The position numbers and the translations under genes are program-made. The notes beneath the pieces are model-generated. The model did no database searches. It saw nothing but the letters and a program-made list of their open reading frames with translations, and was not told the DNA's origin. This document shows, piece after piece, positions 1-9,600 of a stretch of 64,000 nt of DNA. The stretch is taken from assembly GCF_014201705.1 (NCBI RefSeq), contig NZ_JACHFA010000001.1, positions 372,001-436,000 of the forward strand, written 5' to 3'. The stretch's first letter is position 1, and the number at the start of each line of letters is the position of its first letter. This stretch comes from Borreliella spielmanii. Its GTDB lineage: Bacteria; Spirochaetota; Spirochaetia; Borreliales; Borreliaceae.

Positions 1-467
1 TGTCTGCAAAAGATATGGGAACAGGAAAAGAACAAAAAATTAGAATTGAATCATCATCAGGACTCTCTGAATCAGAAATAGATCGCATGGTAAAAGATGC
101 AGAAGCTCATGCGGAAGAAGATAAAAAATTAAAAGAAAACATTGAAACAAAAAATACAGCTAATTCTTTAATTTATCAAACAGAAAAATCATTAAAAGAA
201 TATTCTGAAAAAATTTCAAGCGAAGATAAAGAAGCTATTGAAAATAAAATAAAAGAATTAAAAGAAAGTCTTGAAAAAGAAGATATTTCACTTATAAAAT
301 CTAGAACAGAAGAACTTCAAAAAGCTTCTTACAAAATAGCTGAAATGATGTACAAAGATTCTTCCCAGCAAAATGCAAGCAACCAAAAAGAAAATGGTAC
401 CCAAAGCAATACAAGCGAAGAAGGCAAAGAAGCCGATTACGAAGTTGTTGACGAGGATAAAAAATAG
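1..467 (+). CDS. dnaK: DnaK (Hsp70 chaperone), C-terminal part, truncated by window edge
   Basis: This is the C-terminal end of the ATP-dependent chaperone DnaK, which holds unfolded polypeptides in the cytoplasm in a cycle with DnaJ and GrpE. The open frame enters from the left edge. It begins within the substrate-binding domain ([11 protein letters not shown], then [17 protein letters not shown]), continues through the helical lid and ends in a flexible acidic tail, [12 protein letters not shown], where EEVD-like acidic ends are usual. The N-terminal ATPase domain lies outside the window. The TAG stop shares its last base with the GTG start of dnaJ, so the two are translationally coupled. 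Confidence 0.97.
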   Translation, partial: SAKDMGTGKEQKIRIESSSGLSESEIDRMVKDAEAHAEEDKKLKENIETKNTANSLIYQTEKSLKEYSEKISSEDKEAIENKIKELKESLEKEDISLIKSRTEELQKASYKIAEMMYKDSSQQNASNQKENGTQSNTSEEGKEADYEVVDEDKK

Positions 468-1561
468 TGAAAAAAGATTATTATGAAATTTTGGGGCTCT
501 CAAAAGGAGCCTCAAAAGATGAAATAAAAAAAGCTTATAGAAAAATAGCAATTAAATATCACCCTGATAGAAATCAAGGAAACGAAGAGGCCGCTTCTAT
601 CTTTAAAGAAGCTACTCAAGCTTACGAAGTTTTAATAGATGACAATAAAAAAGCCAAATACGATAGATTTGGACACTCCGCTTTCGAAGGAGGAGGATTT
701 GAAGGATTCTCGGGTGGATTTAGCGGATTTTCAGACATCTTTGAAGACTTTGGTGATATTTTTGATTCATTTTTCACCGGAAACAAAGGACAAGAAAAAA
801 ACAGAAAACACGCAAAAGGTGAAGACGTAGGATATAACATAGAAATATCTCTTGAAAATGCATACTTTGGTTACAAAAATAATATAAACATAACAAGACA
901 AATACTCTGTCATTCTTGTTTGGGAAAAAAATCCGAAAAAGGTACAAGTCCTTCGATATGTAACATGTGTAACGGTAGTGGCAGAGTAGTTCAAGGCGGA
1001 GGATTTTTCAGGGTTACAACAACATGTTCTAAATGCTACGGTGAAGGTAAAATAATATCAAACCCTTGTAAATCTTGTAAAGGAAAAGGAAGCATTACAA
1101 AACAAGAAACTATTCAACTAAACATCCCTTCAGGCATTGATAACAACCAACAAATAAAAATGAAAGGTAAAGGAAATGTTAATCCAGACAACCAAGAATA
1201 TGGTGATCTTTATGTAAAAATATTAATAAGATCTCATAAAATATTTAAAAGAAATGGTAAAGATCTCTACGCAATGCTTCCAATAAGCTTTACTCAAGCA
1301 GCCCTTGGAAAAGAAGTAAGAATAAAAACAATCGCTTCAAAAGAGATTAAAATACAAATTCCAAAAGGAATAGAAAATGAAGAACAAATTTTAATTAAAA
1401 ACTCAGGAATGCCAATTCTTCAAACCGAAAAGTTTGGAAACCTAATATTAATCACTAAAATAAAAACACCTAAAAATTTAAATTCTAATGCCATCAAACT
1501 TTTTGAAAACTTGAGCAAAGAATTAAAAGATGCTGATGAAATAGATTTACTCAAAGTATAA
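467..1561 (+). CDS. dnaJ: DnaJ (Hsp40 co-chaperone, class A)
   Basis: DnaJ delivers unfolded substrates to DnaK and stimulates its ATPase. The 364-residue protein has the full class A layout: a J domain (about residues 1-70) with HPD at 32-34, a Gly/Phe-rich linker (about 75-110), a zinc-binding domain with four CxxCxGxG-type motifs ([32 protein letters not shown]), and a C-terminal substrate-binding region. The first Cys motif departs slightly from consensus (GKK instead of GxG) but keeps both cysteines. The start is GTG, overlapping the dnaK stop by one base (TAGTG). Confidence 0.97.
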   Translation: MKKDYYEILGLSKGASKDEIKKAYRKIAIKYHPDRNQGNEEAASIFKEATQAYEVLIDDNKKAKYDRFGHSAFEGGGFEGFSGGFSGFSDIFEDFGDIFDSFFTGNKGQEKNRKHAKGEDVGYNIEISLENAYFGYKNNINITRQILCHSCLGKKSEKGTSPSICNMCNGSGRVVQGGGFFRVTTTCSKCYGEGKIISNPCKSCKGKGSITKQETIQLNIPSGIDNNQQIKMKGKGNVNPDNQEYGDLYVKILIRSHKIFKRNGKDLYAMLPISFTQAALGKEVRIKTIASKEIKIQIPKGIENEEQILIKNSGMPILQTEKFGNLILITKIKTPKNLNSNAIKLFENLSKELKDADEIDLLKV

Positions 1562-1562
1562 T

Positions 1563-2303
1563 ATGTATATAACCCATGCCAATTCAATAATTGAAAGCAT
1601 AAAAAATAATAAAGGATTTGAACTTTATATATCAAAAAAAAGTTCAAAAACTAAAGAAATTGAAAAGCTGGCTAAAACACAAAATATAAAAATACTAAGA
1701 ATAAGTATAAATGAGCTTGACAAAATTCTAAAAACCAAAGGCCACAGGGGCTTTGCATTAAAATTAAAACTTGAAAAAAATAAAAATGTAAAAACACAAA
1801 CCAAAGATTTTGAAAACCTACTAGAAACATTTAAAAAAAAAGAAAATGCTTTCATTTTACTTCTAGACGAAATAGAAGACCCCCAAAATTTGGGAGCAAT
1901 CCTTAGAACAGCAGAACAGTTTAGTATAGATCTTGTAATTACTACCCAAAAACGTAGCGCAAAAGACAATTCAACGGTTTTGCGCACTAGCTCTGGTGCA
2001 AGTCAATATGTAAAAAAAATAACAGTGGCAAACATAAATAACACAATAATTTTTTTAAAAAAACATGGCTTTTGGATATACACTGGTGATATTAAAGGAC
2101 AAGATATAAACAAAATCAAAATAAACGACAAAAAAATTGCACTTATTTTAGGAAATGAGGGAAAAGGTGTGCACAAGCTAATAAAACAAAATTCCGATTT
2201 TTTAATAAGAATCCCAACTAGCGGCAAAATAGATTCACTTAATGTTTCTGTGTCCACGGGCATTTTAATCTTTGAAATCAAAAGGCAATTAAATCTACTC
2301 TAA
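1563..2303 (+). CDS. rlmB: TrmH/SpoU-family RNA 2'-O-methyltransferase (RlmB-like)
   Basis: This is a SPOUT-superfamily methyltransferase of 246 residues, most like RlmB, which methylates the 2'-O of a conserved guanosine in 23S rRNA. The N-terminal part resembles the substrate-binding domain (KGHRGFAL at about 59-66, where RlmB has an HQG motif). The catalytic part shows LDEIEDPQNLGAILRTAE, then ALILGNEGKGV and IPTSGKIDSLNVSVSTGI, the three SPOUT knot motifs with the catalytic Arg and Ser/Asn residues. It starts two bases after the dnaJ stop, so it probably belongs to the dnaK-dnaJ transcript. The exact rRNA target is inferred; another TrmH-family target is possible. Confidence 0.88.
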   Translation: MYITHANSIIESIKNNKGFELYISKKSSKTKEIEKLAKTQNIKILRISINELDKILKTKGHRGFALKLKLEKNKNVKTQTKDFENLLETFKKKENAFILLLDEIEDPQNLGAILRTAEQFSIDLVITTQKRSAKDNSTVLRTSSGASQYVKKITVANINNTIIFLKKHGFWIYTGDIKGQDINKIKINDKKIALILGNEGKGVHKLIKQNSDFLIRIPTSGKIDSLNVSVSTGILIFEIKRQLNLL

Positions 2304-2362
2304 AACATTAAATTAAATTAAATTGAAACTTCATTTCAAAACAAACAATATCGTAAAAAGAA

Positions 2363-3343
2363 CTATTTTAAAAAATTTCCCAACTCAACAGATGCAATAA
2401 ATCCCTCAGCAGCAGCGGTAATGGCTTGAGCGTAAAGTTTATTACTAACATCTCCACACGAAAAAACACCATCAACACTTGTTTTAACAACATCTTTAGT
2501 TATAATAAACCCCTCTTCATCCAAATCTAAAAATCCCTTTAAAAATTCTGTATTCGGCTTATAACCAACAGCCATAAATACAGCATTCACTTCTAATTTA
2601 TAAAAACCATTATCTTTTTTATTAAAAATCTTAACCGAAGAAATAAAAGATTTTCCATCTACTTCTGTGGCCTCTGAATTATACAAAATTTCAATATTCG
2701 GCAACTTTGTAACACTATCTCTTAACATAGCAATAGCTCTAAGGTAATCTTTTCTTACAATAATATAAACCTTATCCGCTAATTTGCTTAAATAAATTGC
2801 TTCTGAAAGGGCAGTATTTCCTCCACCAATTACTGCAACCTTTTTCCCTTTATAAAGATGTCCATCACAAATAGCGCAAACCGAAATACCCTTATTCCAA
2901 AATAAATCCGAATTTTTAAGAGTTTCAAGTTTTTTGGGTTTTGATCCCACAGCAACAATCACAGCTTTACTTTTATAAATATAATTTTCTGTATAAAGGT
3001 AAAAAATACTATTCCTTTTTTTTATAGAAAAAACAGTTTCGGGAAAAGTTTTAGCTCCAAGATTTACTGCTTGCTCTTTCATATTTAACATCAAATCTCT
3101 ACCACTTATTCCATTTTTAAAACCAGGATAATTGTAAACCTCTGTGGTTGTAGTAAGCTGTCCTCCAGGTTCAGGGCCTTCTAAAATAGCAGCTTTATAA
3201 TTACTCATAACAGAATAAATTCCAGCTGTTAATCCAGCCGGACCAGATCCTACAATTATTACATCTTCAAGAAATTCTACCTCTTTTTGAAAGAAATTTT
3301 CCTTTTTGGTCAGCTTTATATCAATGGTTTCAAATTCTAACAT
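2363..3343 (-). CDS. trxB: Thioredoxin reductase
   Basis: This FAD- and NADPH-dependent enzyme reduces thioredoxin (or, in Borrelia, possibly other small thiol carriers such as coenzyme A disulphide partners). The 326-residue protein shows the FAD-binding GSGPAG at 32-37, the redox-active CAIC at 156-159, the NADPH-binding GGGNTA near 172-177, and a C-terminal SCGDVSN FAD motif. The N-terminus is about 20 residues longer than usual, and the only SD-like stretch (GAGAGG) lies about 15 bases upstream, so a downstream start cannot be excluded. It is the last gene of the der-to-trxB minus-strand operon and converges on rlmB. Confidence 0.95.
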   Translation of the reverse strand: MLEFETIDIKLTKKENFFQKEVEFLEDVIIVGSGPAGLTAGIYSVMSNYKAAILEGPEPGGQLTTTTEVYNYPGFKNGISGRDLMLNMKEQAVNLGAKTFPETVFSIKKRNSIFYLYTENYIYKSKAVIVAVGSKPKKLETLKNSDLFWNKGISVCAICDGHLYKGKKVAVIGGGNTALSEAIYLSKLADKVYIIVRKDYLRAIAMLRDSVTKLPNIEILYNSEATEVDGKSFISSVKIFNKKDNGFYKLEVNAVFMAVGYKPNTEFLKGFLDLDEEGFIITKDVVKTSVDGVFSCGDVSNKLYAQAITAAAEGFIASVELGNFLK

Positions 3344-3413
3344 ATCTAAATTTCAAGCCTCTCTTAAAAATTTTAATGTAAATCTTAGTATTGATAAAAT
3401 TCATATTAAATAC

Positions 3414-5114
3414 TTAAGATCGACCCATAAGTTTATTGATATTAACCTCAAAAACAGAGCATGGAATAAAAATACCAAAATTATTTAAAACATAAGGCGA
3501 AATTTCACCAAAATTACCTATATTAAGACCTTCAAGCAAAATATCCGCTCCCCTACCATTAATATAAAAAGCAGCTTGTGATTCTCTTAAATTAATCTCA
3601 ATATTTAAATAATAAAAAAGCGTTGCAACAATTGAATTAATCTCATTAAAAGAAATTTCTTTGCCAGCCATTAAAAAAGCTAAATTGGTAAAAGTGCTTG
3701 TTCCTTCAATAGTATCCAAATTCTTTAAAGCTACCTTTCCAACCTCAAAAATTTTATGTGGATAAGGAAAATTAGAACTAACACTTTCTGATTTTAATAA
3801 ATTAGGAATTATTGATGCCCTAATATATTCATAATTCTCTGTCATTGGATTAGATACTTTTAAAAAATTTTGATCATCAATATTCATTCTATCAATAAAA
3901 TCTTTCTTAGAACCCATATAATTATAAATCATTTCTTGAAATCCCATACCTACCATTAAATTTCTAATATCTCTTGACAACTCTTCTATAGCACTAAGCC
4001 TTCCCACTGAAAAAGCCTTGGGAAGCTCTGGATAAAAACTTGCAAGACCTTCTCCTATCATTATATCTTCAATTACATCAACCTCATGAAGAAAGTCGTT
4101 TCTATAAAAAGGTGGGATAATATAATTTTTTAAATCTCTAGAATAAGAGTTTACACCCATTTTTTTTAAACTAAGACAAATACGTTCTAATGTTAAATTA
4201 TTTCCAAGTAGCCTATTAACATTTCTAACATTAAACTCTACTTCTTCTTGAAAATAATAAGGACATACTAATTCTTCAAAATCTAAACCAAAAGGCTTTC
4301 TAAATACAGTTTTTACAGGTAAAATTTCAAAACCCATATCATAAAAATCACATGCTACTACAGATAGCGCTAACAAAGTTGCTTCAAAATCGATACCCGT
4401 AACCTCAACAAATAAATCTGTATCACCAACCTTTAAAGATCCAATATTATTAGAATTAATTATTGGAGGATAAGAGACTACATTATTATTATTATCCAAT
4501 AATAATGGATATTTATCAAAATTTTTGATAATATGGGAATATTCTAATCCTTTGGGATGCTTTTCATTTATTTCTAAAAGCGAAAGCTCACAATCCATTC
4601 CTAAAGGAACAAACTTATGATTAGGAGATGAAGCAACATAAGTTATTGGAAATTTAATAAAATTAGAATTATACATCCCCATTGCAACTCTTCTTCTCTT
4701 TTGTCCATAACTTTGACAAAGTTTTTCTTGAAATTGAATTAATGCCTCAAGCATTCTATCATTAATAATCAATCCCTTTGCTAAAAATCCAAAAATAAAC
4801 GGTCTGATTTTAGACATTTTATTATCTACTAAAATTTCACCATAGCACTTTTTAAAATCTCCTTTTTTTGAAAAAAAATCATAATAAGGCATTTCTCCAA
4901 AAAAATACGTTTTTATTTGACGAGCAAGTCCAGTATAGGACCACAAATCTGGTCTATTTGTATCATTAAATTCTATTTTGATTTTTCCCGAATTTTCATC
5001 AAACCCATCAAATTCCGCTTTAAATGGTTCGAGTAATTCTGAAATCTCTAAATTTGTAAAATTTTTTCCTACTTTATCTAAAAAAAGATTTTTGTAAATT
5101 TCTACCTTTGGCAT
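3414..5114 (-). CDS. pheT: Phenylalanyl-tRNA synthetase beta subunit, archaeal/eukaryotic type
   Basis: PheT is the non-catalytic tRNA-binding and editing subunit of the (alpha-beta)2 synthetase that charges tRNA-Phe. At 566 residues it has the length of archaeal and eukaryotic beta chains, not the roughly 800 residues of ordinary bacterial PheT; the N-terminal EMAP/tRNA-binding domain and the C-terminal ferredoxin-like domain are absent. The start MPKVEIYKNLF and the region FNDTNRPDLWSYTGLARQIK match the archaeal-type family. Its ATG overlaps the pheS stop by 13 bases, so translation is coupled. Spirochaete PheRS is known to be of archaeal type, acquired by lateral transfer. Confidence 0.95.
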   Translation of the reverse strand: MPKVEIYKNLFLDKVGKNFTNLEISELLEPFKAEFDGFDENSGKIKIEFNDTNRPDLWSYTGLARQIKTYFFGEMPYYDFFSKKGDFKKCYGEILVDNKMSKIRPFIFGFLAKGLIINDRMLEALIQFQEKLCQSYGQKRRRVAMGMYNSNFIKFPITYVASSPNHKFVPLGMDCELSLLEINEKHPKGLEYSHIIKNFDKYPLLLDNNNNVVSYPPIINSNNIGSLKVGDTDLFVEVTGIDFEATLLALSVVACDFYDMGFEILPVKTVFRKPFGLDFEELVCPYYFQEEVEFNVRNVNRLLGNNLTLERICLSLKKMGVNSYSRDLKNYIIPPFYRNDFLHEVDVIEDIMIGEGLASFYPELPKAFSVGRLSAIEELSRDIRNLMVGMGFQEMIYNYMGSKKDFIDRMNIDDQNFLKVSNPMTENYEYIRASIIPNLLKSESVSSNFPYPHKIFEVGKVALKNLDTIEGTSTFTNLAFLMAGKEISFNEINSIVATLFYYLNIEINLRESQAAFYINGRGADILLEGLNIGNFGEISPYVLNNFGIFIPCSVFEVNINKLMGRS

Positions 5115-6664
5115 CTTATATTTCCTCGCCTTAGAATAACATCACCAATATCATAAGTAAAAAGATCTCTTAAATCATTTAGACCCAAGTGCATTAAAGC
5201 CATTCTATCTATTCCAATTCCCCAAGCAATAACAGGAAGATCAATGCCCAAAGGCTTTGTAACTTCTGGCCTAAAAATTCCACTTCCTCCAAGTTCAAAC
5301 CAACCAAGAACAGGATGTTTTACATGTATTTCAATCGAAGGTTCAGTAAAGGGAAAATATGAGGGAACATATTTAACTTCCGAAGCACCTGCAAACTCTT
5401 TGGCAAAAATTTCAAGAAGGCCCAACAAAGTTTTAATATTAACATTATCCTCAATAACAATCCCCTCAGTTTGATAAAAATCGACTCCGTGAGTTGCATC
5501 TACTTGATCATATCTAAAACATCTAAGAACTCCAAAATATCTGCTTGGGTTTTTAGCATTAATCAATTGTTTTGCAGAAAGAACAGTGCCTTGTGTTCTT
5601 AAAACTAACCTCTTAGAAAGATCTTCACTAAAACTATATCTCCAACCTCTTGAACCTGTTGCATATCCTGCTTCATGAGCTAATTTTACATTAGAAAAGT
5701 AAGGTTCGGGTAAAGATTTTTGTATGCTGGGATCTGAAATGTAATAAACATCCTTAATATCGCGAGAAGGATGAAATTGAGGCATAAAAAGAGCATCATT
5801 GTTGAAAAATTCTGTTTCTACTAAAGGCCCATCAAACTCTTCAAAACCAAGACCCACTAATTTGTCTTTAATTTTAGAAATATAATCTAAATAAGAATTA
5901 AAGCGCCCAATAAAAGTTTTAGCTGATGGAATATGAATATTATAAGCTCTAAATTTTTTATTCTCATACGTTTTATTTTTTAAAATTTCGGGAGTAAGCT
6001 TAGTAAGCTCATCTCCTGTCAATTTGATTTTCATCAAAAAATTTTTTACTTCTAGGCCAAAATCAGATAATTTAAACTTTAAATCAAGCTTTTCTATTAT
6101 TTTAAAAAATACAGAATCTGCCCCTTTTTTCTTGGCAAAATTTGATATTAATAAAAGCTCTTCAGCTGCCAAACTTTCTCTAAGAAGATCACTACTTTTT
6201 GCTCTTTCTAACAAGATACGTATTTTTTGATAATTAGCCTCTATGCCATCTGAATAATTTATAATAATCTGTTTATTTAAATCAATAGAAAGAATGCCCT
6301 CTTTTAATAAATTGCCAAACGCTTTTCTAACTTCTTTAACATCAAGATCAAGCTCTAAAGCTAGATTTGAAGCCAACACTGCCTTTCGAGATACTAGATT
6401 TATTATTTTATCCTCAATAAACCCATCTTTTAAAACACTAAGGCCTCTTTCTGTTGCTTTATAAAATACATTTAATTTCCTATAAGTCTCTTTAATAATC
6501 CTTTTAGAATTTAACCACTCAATTGTTTTATTTGCCTGACCTTCATTAAACCCCAATTTTTCAATAATAATTGAAGCAGAAATATCATCTTCTTCTTTAT
6601 TATTTAAAATAACTTTAATCTCAAGAGGATGTAATGTTTTTATTAAATTTAAATCTGCCTTCAT
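5102..6664 (-). CDS. pheS: Phenylalanyl-tRNA synthetase alpha subunit, archaeal/eukaryotic type
   Basis: This is the catalytic class II synthetase subunit (520 residues against about 330-350 in most bacteria). The first 90 or so residues form a winged-helix-like module (LHPLEIKVILNN, then a second helical pair ending in YRKLNVFYKATERG), which is characteristic of archaeal and eukaryotic alpha chains and replaces the bacterial N-terminal coiled coil. Class II motifs are visible: motif 2 in GVLRCFRYDQVDATHGVDF and motif 3 in AWGIGIDRMALMHLG. It sits between the giant coiled-coil gene (11 bases upstream) and pheT (overlapping). Confidence 0.96.
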   Translation of the reverse strand: MKADLNLIKTLHPLEIKVILNNKEEDDISASIIIEKLGFNEGQANKTIEWLNSKRIIKETYRKLNVFYKATERGLSVLKDGFIEDKIINLVSRKAVLASNLALELDLDVKEVRKAFGNLLKEGILSIDLNKQIIINYSDGIEANYQKIRILLERAKSSDLLRESLAAEELLLISNFAKKKGADSVFFKIIEKLDLKFKLSDFGLEVKNFLMKIKLTGDELTKLTPEILKNKTYENKKFRAYNIHIPSAKTFIGRFNSYLDYISKIKDKLVGLGFEEFDGPLVETEFFNNDALFMPQFHPSRDIKDVYYISDPSIQKSLPEPYFSNVKLAHEAGYATGSRGWRYSFSEDLSKRLVLRTQGTVLSAKQLINAKNPSRYFGVLRCFRYDQVDATHGVDFYQTEGIVIEDNVNIKTLLGLLEIFAKEFAGASEVKYVPSYFPFTEPSIEIHVKHPVLGWFELGGSGIFRPEVTKPLGIDLPVIAWGIGIDRMALMHLGLNDLRDLFTYDIGDVILRRGNIRCQR

Positions 6665-6675
6665 AAATATAACCT

Positions 6676-9600
6676 TTAATCACCCTTATTGCTTATACCA
6701 AGCTCTAAAATAAGCTCAACTTCTCCAATAGATAATTTAGTAGCTCTAGAAATTTCTTCAGCACTCCATCCTTGCCTCATTAATTTTATTACAGAATTCC
6801 TAACAGTTTCATTATTAAGACCAACATTATCTTGATATTTAGAATCTGTTTTGACAAGAATGCCAAGAGTTTTTATTCTCTCTTCTGCTGCAATATTTAA
6901 ATTCTCCAACCTTGTCTCAGATTTCACCACCTTCTCTCTCATAGCTAAAGTGTTTTTCAATCTATTTTCAATATCTAAAAGCATTTCCTTTAAATTCTGA
7001 GCATTAATCAACACTTCTTCAGACAACCCTTTGTTTAATAAAAGATTTGAAACAACATTTTCCATGTCTTTGAGATTGTTCTGAAACTTAGTGCTCTCTT
7101 TACTCAAAGTATTAAATCTTTTCTCCACTTCATTTATTAAATCAAAGTTTTTATCAACGGACTCTATAGTACTCTTTAATATACTCTCTTTGTTGCTAAT
7201 TCTTTCATAATTATCAAGAATGGTTCTCTGCTCAACAGATATCTCTTTTATTTTAGCTTTATAAATTTGTATTTCATCATAAGATTCAACCAAACTCTTA
7301 TATCTACTATCAAACGAAGAATAAAATTCAAAAAATCTATTAAAATCATTCTTAATAGATTTAATAGATTCCTGTTCTAACTTTAACTCATTAAAGGTTT
7401 GAATAACACCTAATGTTTCTTTTTGAATATTATAGAATTCTTTGTTAACGTTTTCAAAATTATTTTTATATTCCTGAGCAAGATCTATCTCATTTTTTAA
7501 AGTTCTCCATAAATTTTCTAACTTGTCCTTAAGAGAATAAGCTTCCAAAAATATTGAATTATTTTTTTCAAGCTCAGCATCTAGTTTTTTAAAATTTTCA
7601 ATTTGAAAATTTAATTTATCATAACTATCTTCAAACTCTTTTCTCAAATCAGATTTATATTCAACCAAATTGTCTTTAATCTCACTAATAAATTTATTAA
7701 ATGTAATATCACAATTTAATATTTTAGATTCAAGTTCTAAAACATTAGTATCAACTTCTTTTAATAATTCTTTATGATTTTTTTTGAATTCAACCTCAAA
7801 TTTATCAATCTGTTCTTGTAAGTCATTCTTTACAGTCTCAATCTCCAACTTTGAATGTTTTAAGCTTTTTTTAAGCTCATCCTCAAGTAATCCAAACTCT
7901 GATTTTATAGATTTAGAAAACGAATTATATTCATTCTCAATTGATGTCTCAATATTATTCCTGTATAAACTAATTTTTTCAGAAAATTCTGAAATATTTT
8001 TATGCATTAATTCAATTTGCCCTTCAAAGCTTTCTTTATCACTAGAAATTACATCAACCATTTCCCGTCTTACTTTATCAAGATTAGAAGATAAAACTGT
8101 AAATTCTTGATCCAATTTTTGATTAAACTCAAAAATTTTATCTTCAAGATCCTTTTGCTGAGTTAAAAATTTCATTTCCGCCTGAATTAAGATGTCCTCG
8201 GTTTTCTTATTAACCTTTTCGTCTATCTTTTCTACTTTAAAATCAACAATTTTTTCAAGATCTAAAACTTTAAGATTTAATGATTCACCAATATTTTTAA
8301 AATCAAGATGAACTGATTGTTCAAATTTTTTAGCCTCGCTTTGCAAATTGCCAAAAATCTCTTCAGCCTTAACTTCAAAATCATCTTTAAAAGATTCTAA
8401 ACCAATCTTAACATTAAGAATATCATTCTCAAATGATTTAATTCCAAGTTCAGCAAGATTTATTCTATTTTCTATTGTACTATAAGATTTTTCTTGCCAA
8501 TTTTTTACATCATCTTTAATATTTAAAAACCAAGAATCAATAATATTTTGCCTATTATTTACAAAATCAATAAATTCATCCACTCTTCCAGTAATATTGG
8601 TTTCCATTAAAGCTATCTCACTCTCCATATCCTTTTTTTTAGAAGAAAATTCTTTAGTAAAATCTAAATAAAAATTTTCTTTATCATTTTTCATTTTTTG
8701 TTCAATATCTAAGCGAAAACTTTGAATAAGTTCTGTTTTGTTTTCCAAATTTTTAGACAAATCATATTCTAAATTTTGGATTTTATCATTATATGAAGCA
8801 ACAAAGTTTTCCAAAGAATATTTAAGCTCTTCACCTCTAATTTTCAAATCTTTAAAAAAATCTTCTTCTAATAGTTTAAGATGTGATGAAACATTATGAT
8901 AAGACTCTTCTTTTAATCTAATAACATCCTTTTCAACATTATTTAAATCAGATTCAAGATTTTTAAGATTTTTTAGTTGAGATTCAAGTTCAAAAATCAT
9001 TTCTTTATTTGAATGCTTAAAATCTTCACTTAAAGTCGTAATATAAGAATTTAATCTCTCTAAAAACTCATCGTACATATTAGTATACTTTTTCTCAAGC
9101 TCACCATATTGACTTAAAGCTAAATTATCAATAGCTTTAATTTTGTTATCAATTTTACTCTCCAAACTCAATTGCCCTTCATTACACCTTTCTTCAAGTT
9201 CAATATACTTAAGATTAAAATCATTATCTATTTTATCAATACATCTATTCACTTTGTCATTTAAATTTTTCTCTATGCTATCAAAAGTATTTTCAATTGA
9301 TTTTAAAGATTCAATTCTCTTATGAATTTCATTTTCATACTTTACAATGTCATTATCAATCAAGGTATTTGCCTTTTTTATACAAACTTCAAAATGATTT
9401 TTTATATTCTCTTCAACACTTACTGTAATCTCTCCGAATTGAGAATTTATAACACCGTAACAATCTTTAATTTTATCCCGCAATTCTTTTTCAAACTCTA
9501 AAATATCTTTTGATCTTTGTTCTATTATCTCAAAATTATGATCCATTTCAGCAATCTTAATCTGCAAATTTTCATCATTTATTGTAAGTGTTTTATAAAT

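Noticed and set aside
2323-2339. TTGAAA-CTTCA-TTTCAA hairpin between rlmB and trxB as a terminator
   Set aside because: Only six A/T-rich pairs and no U-run on either strand; too weak to call.
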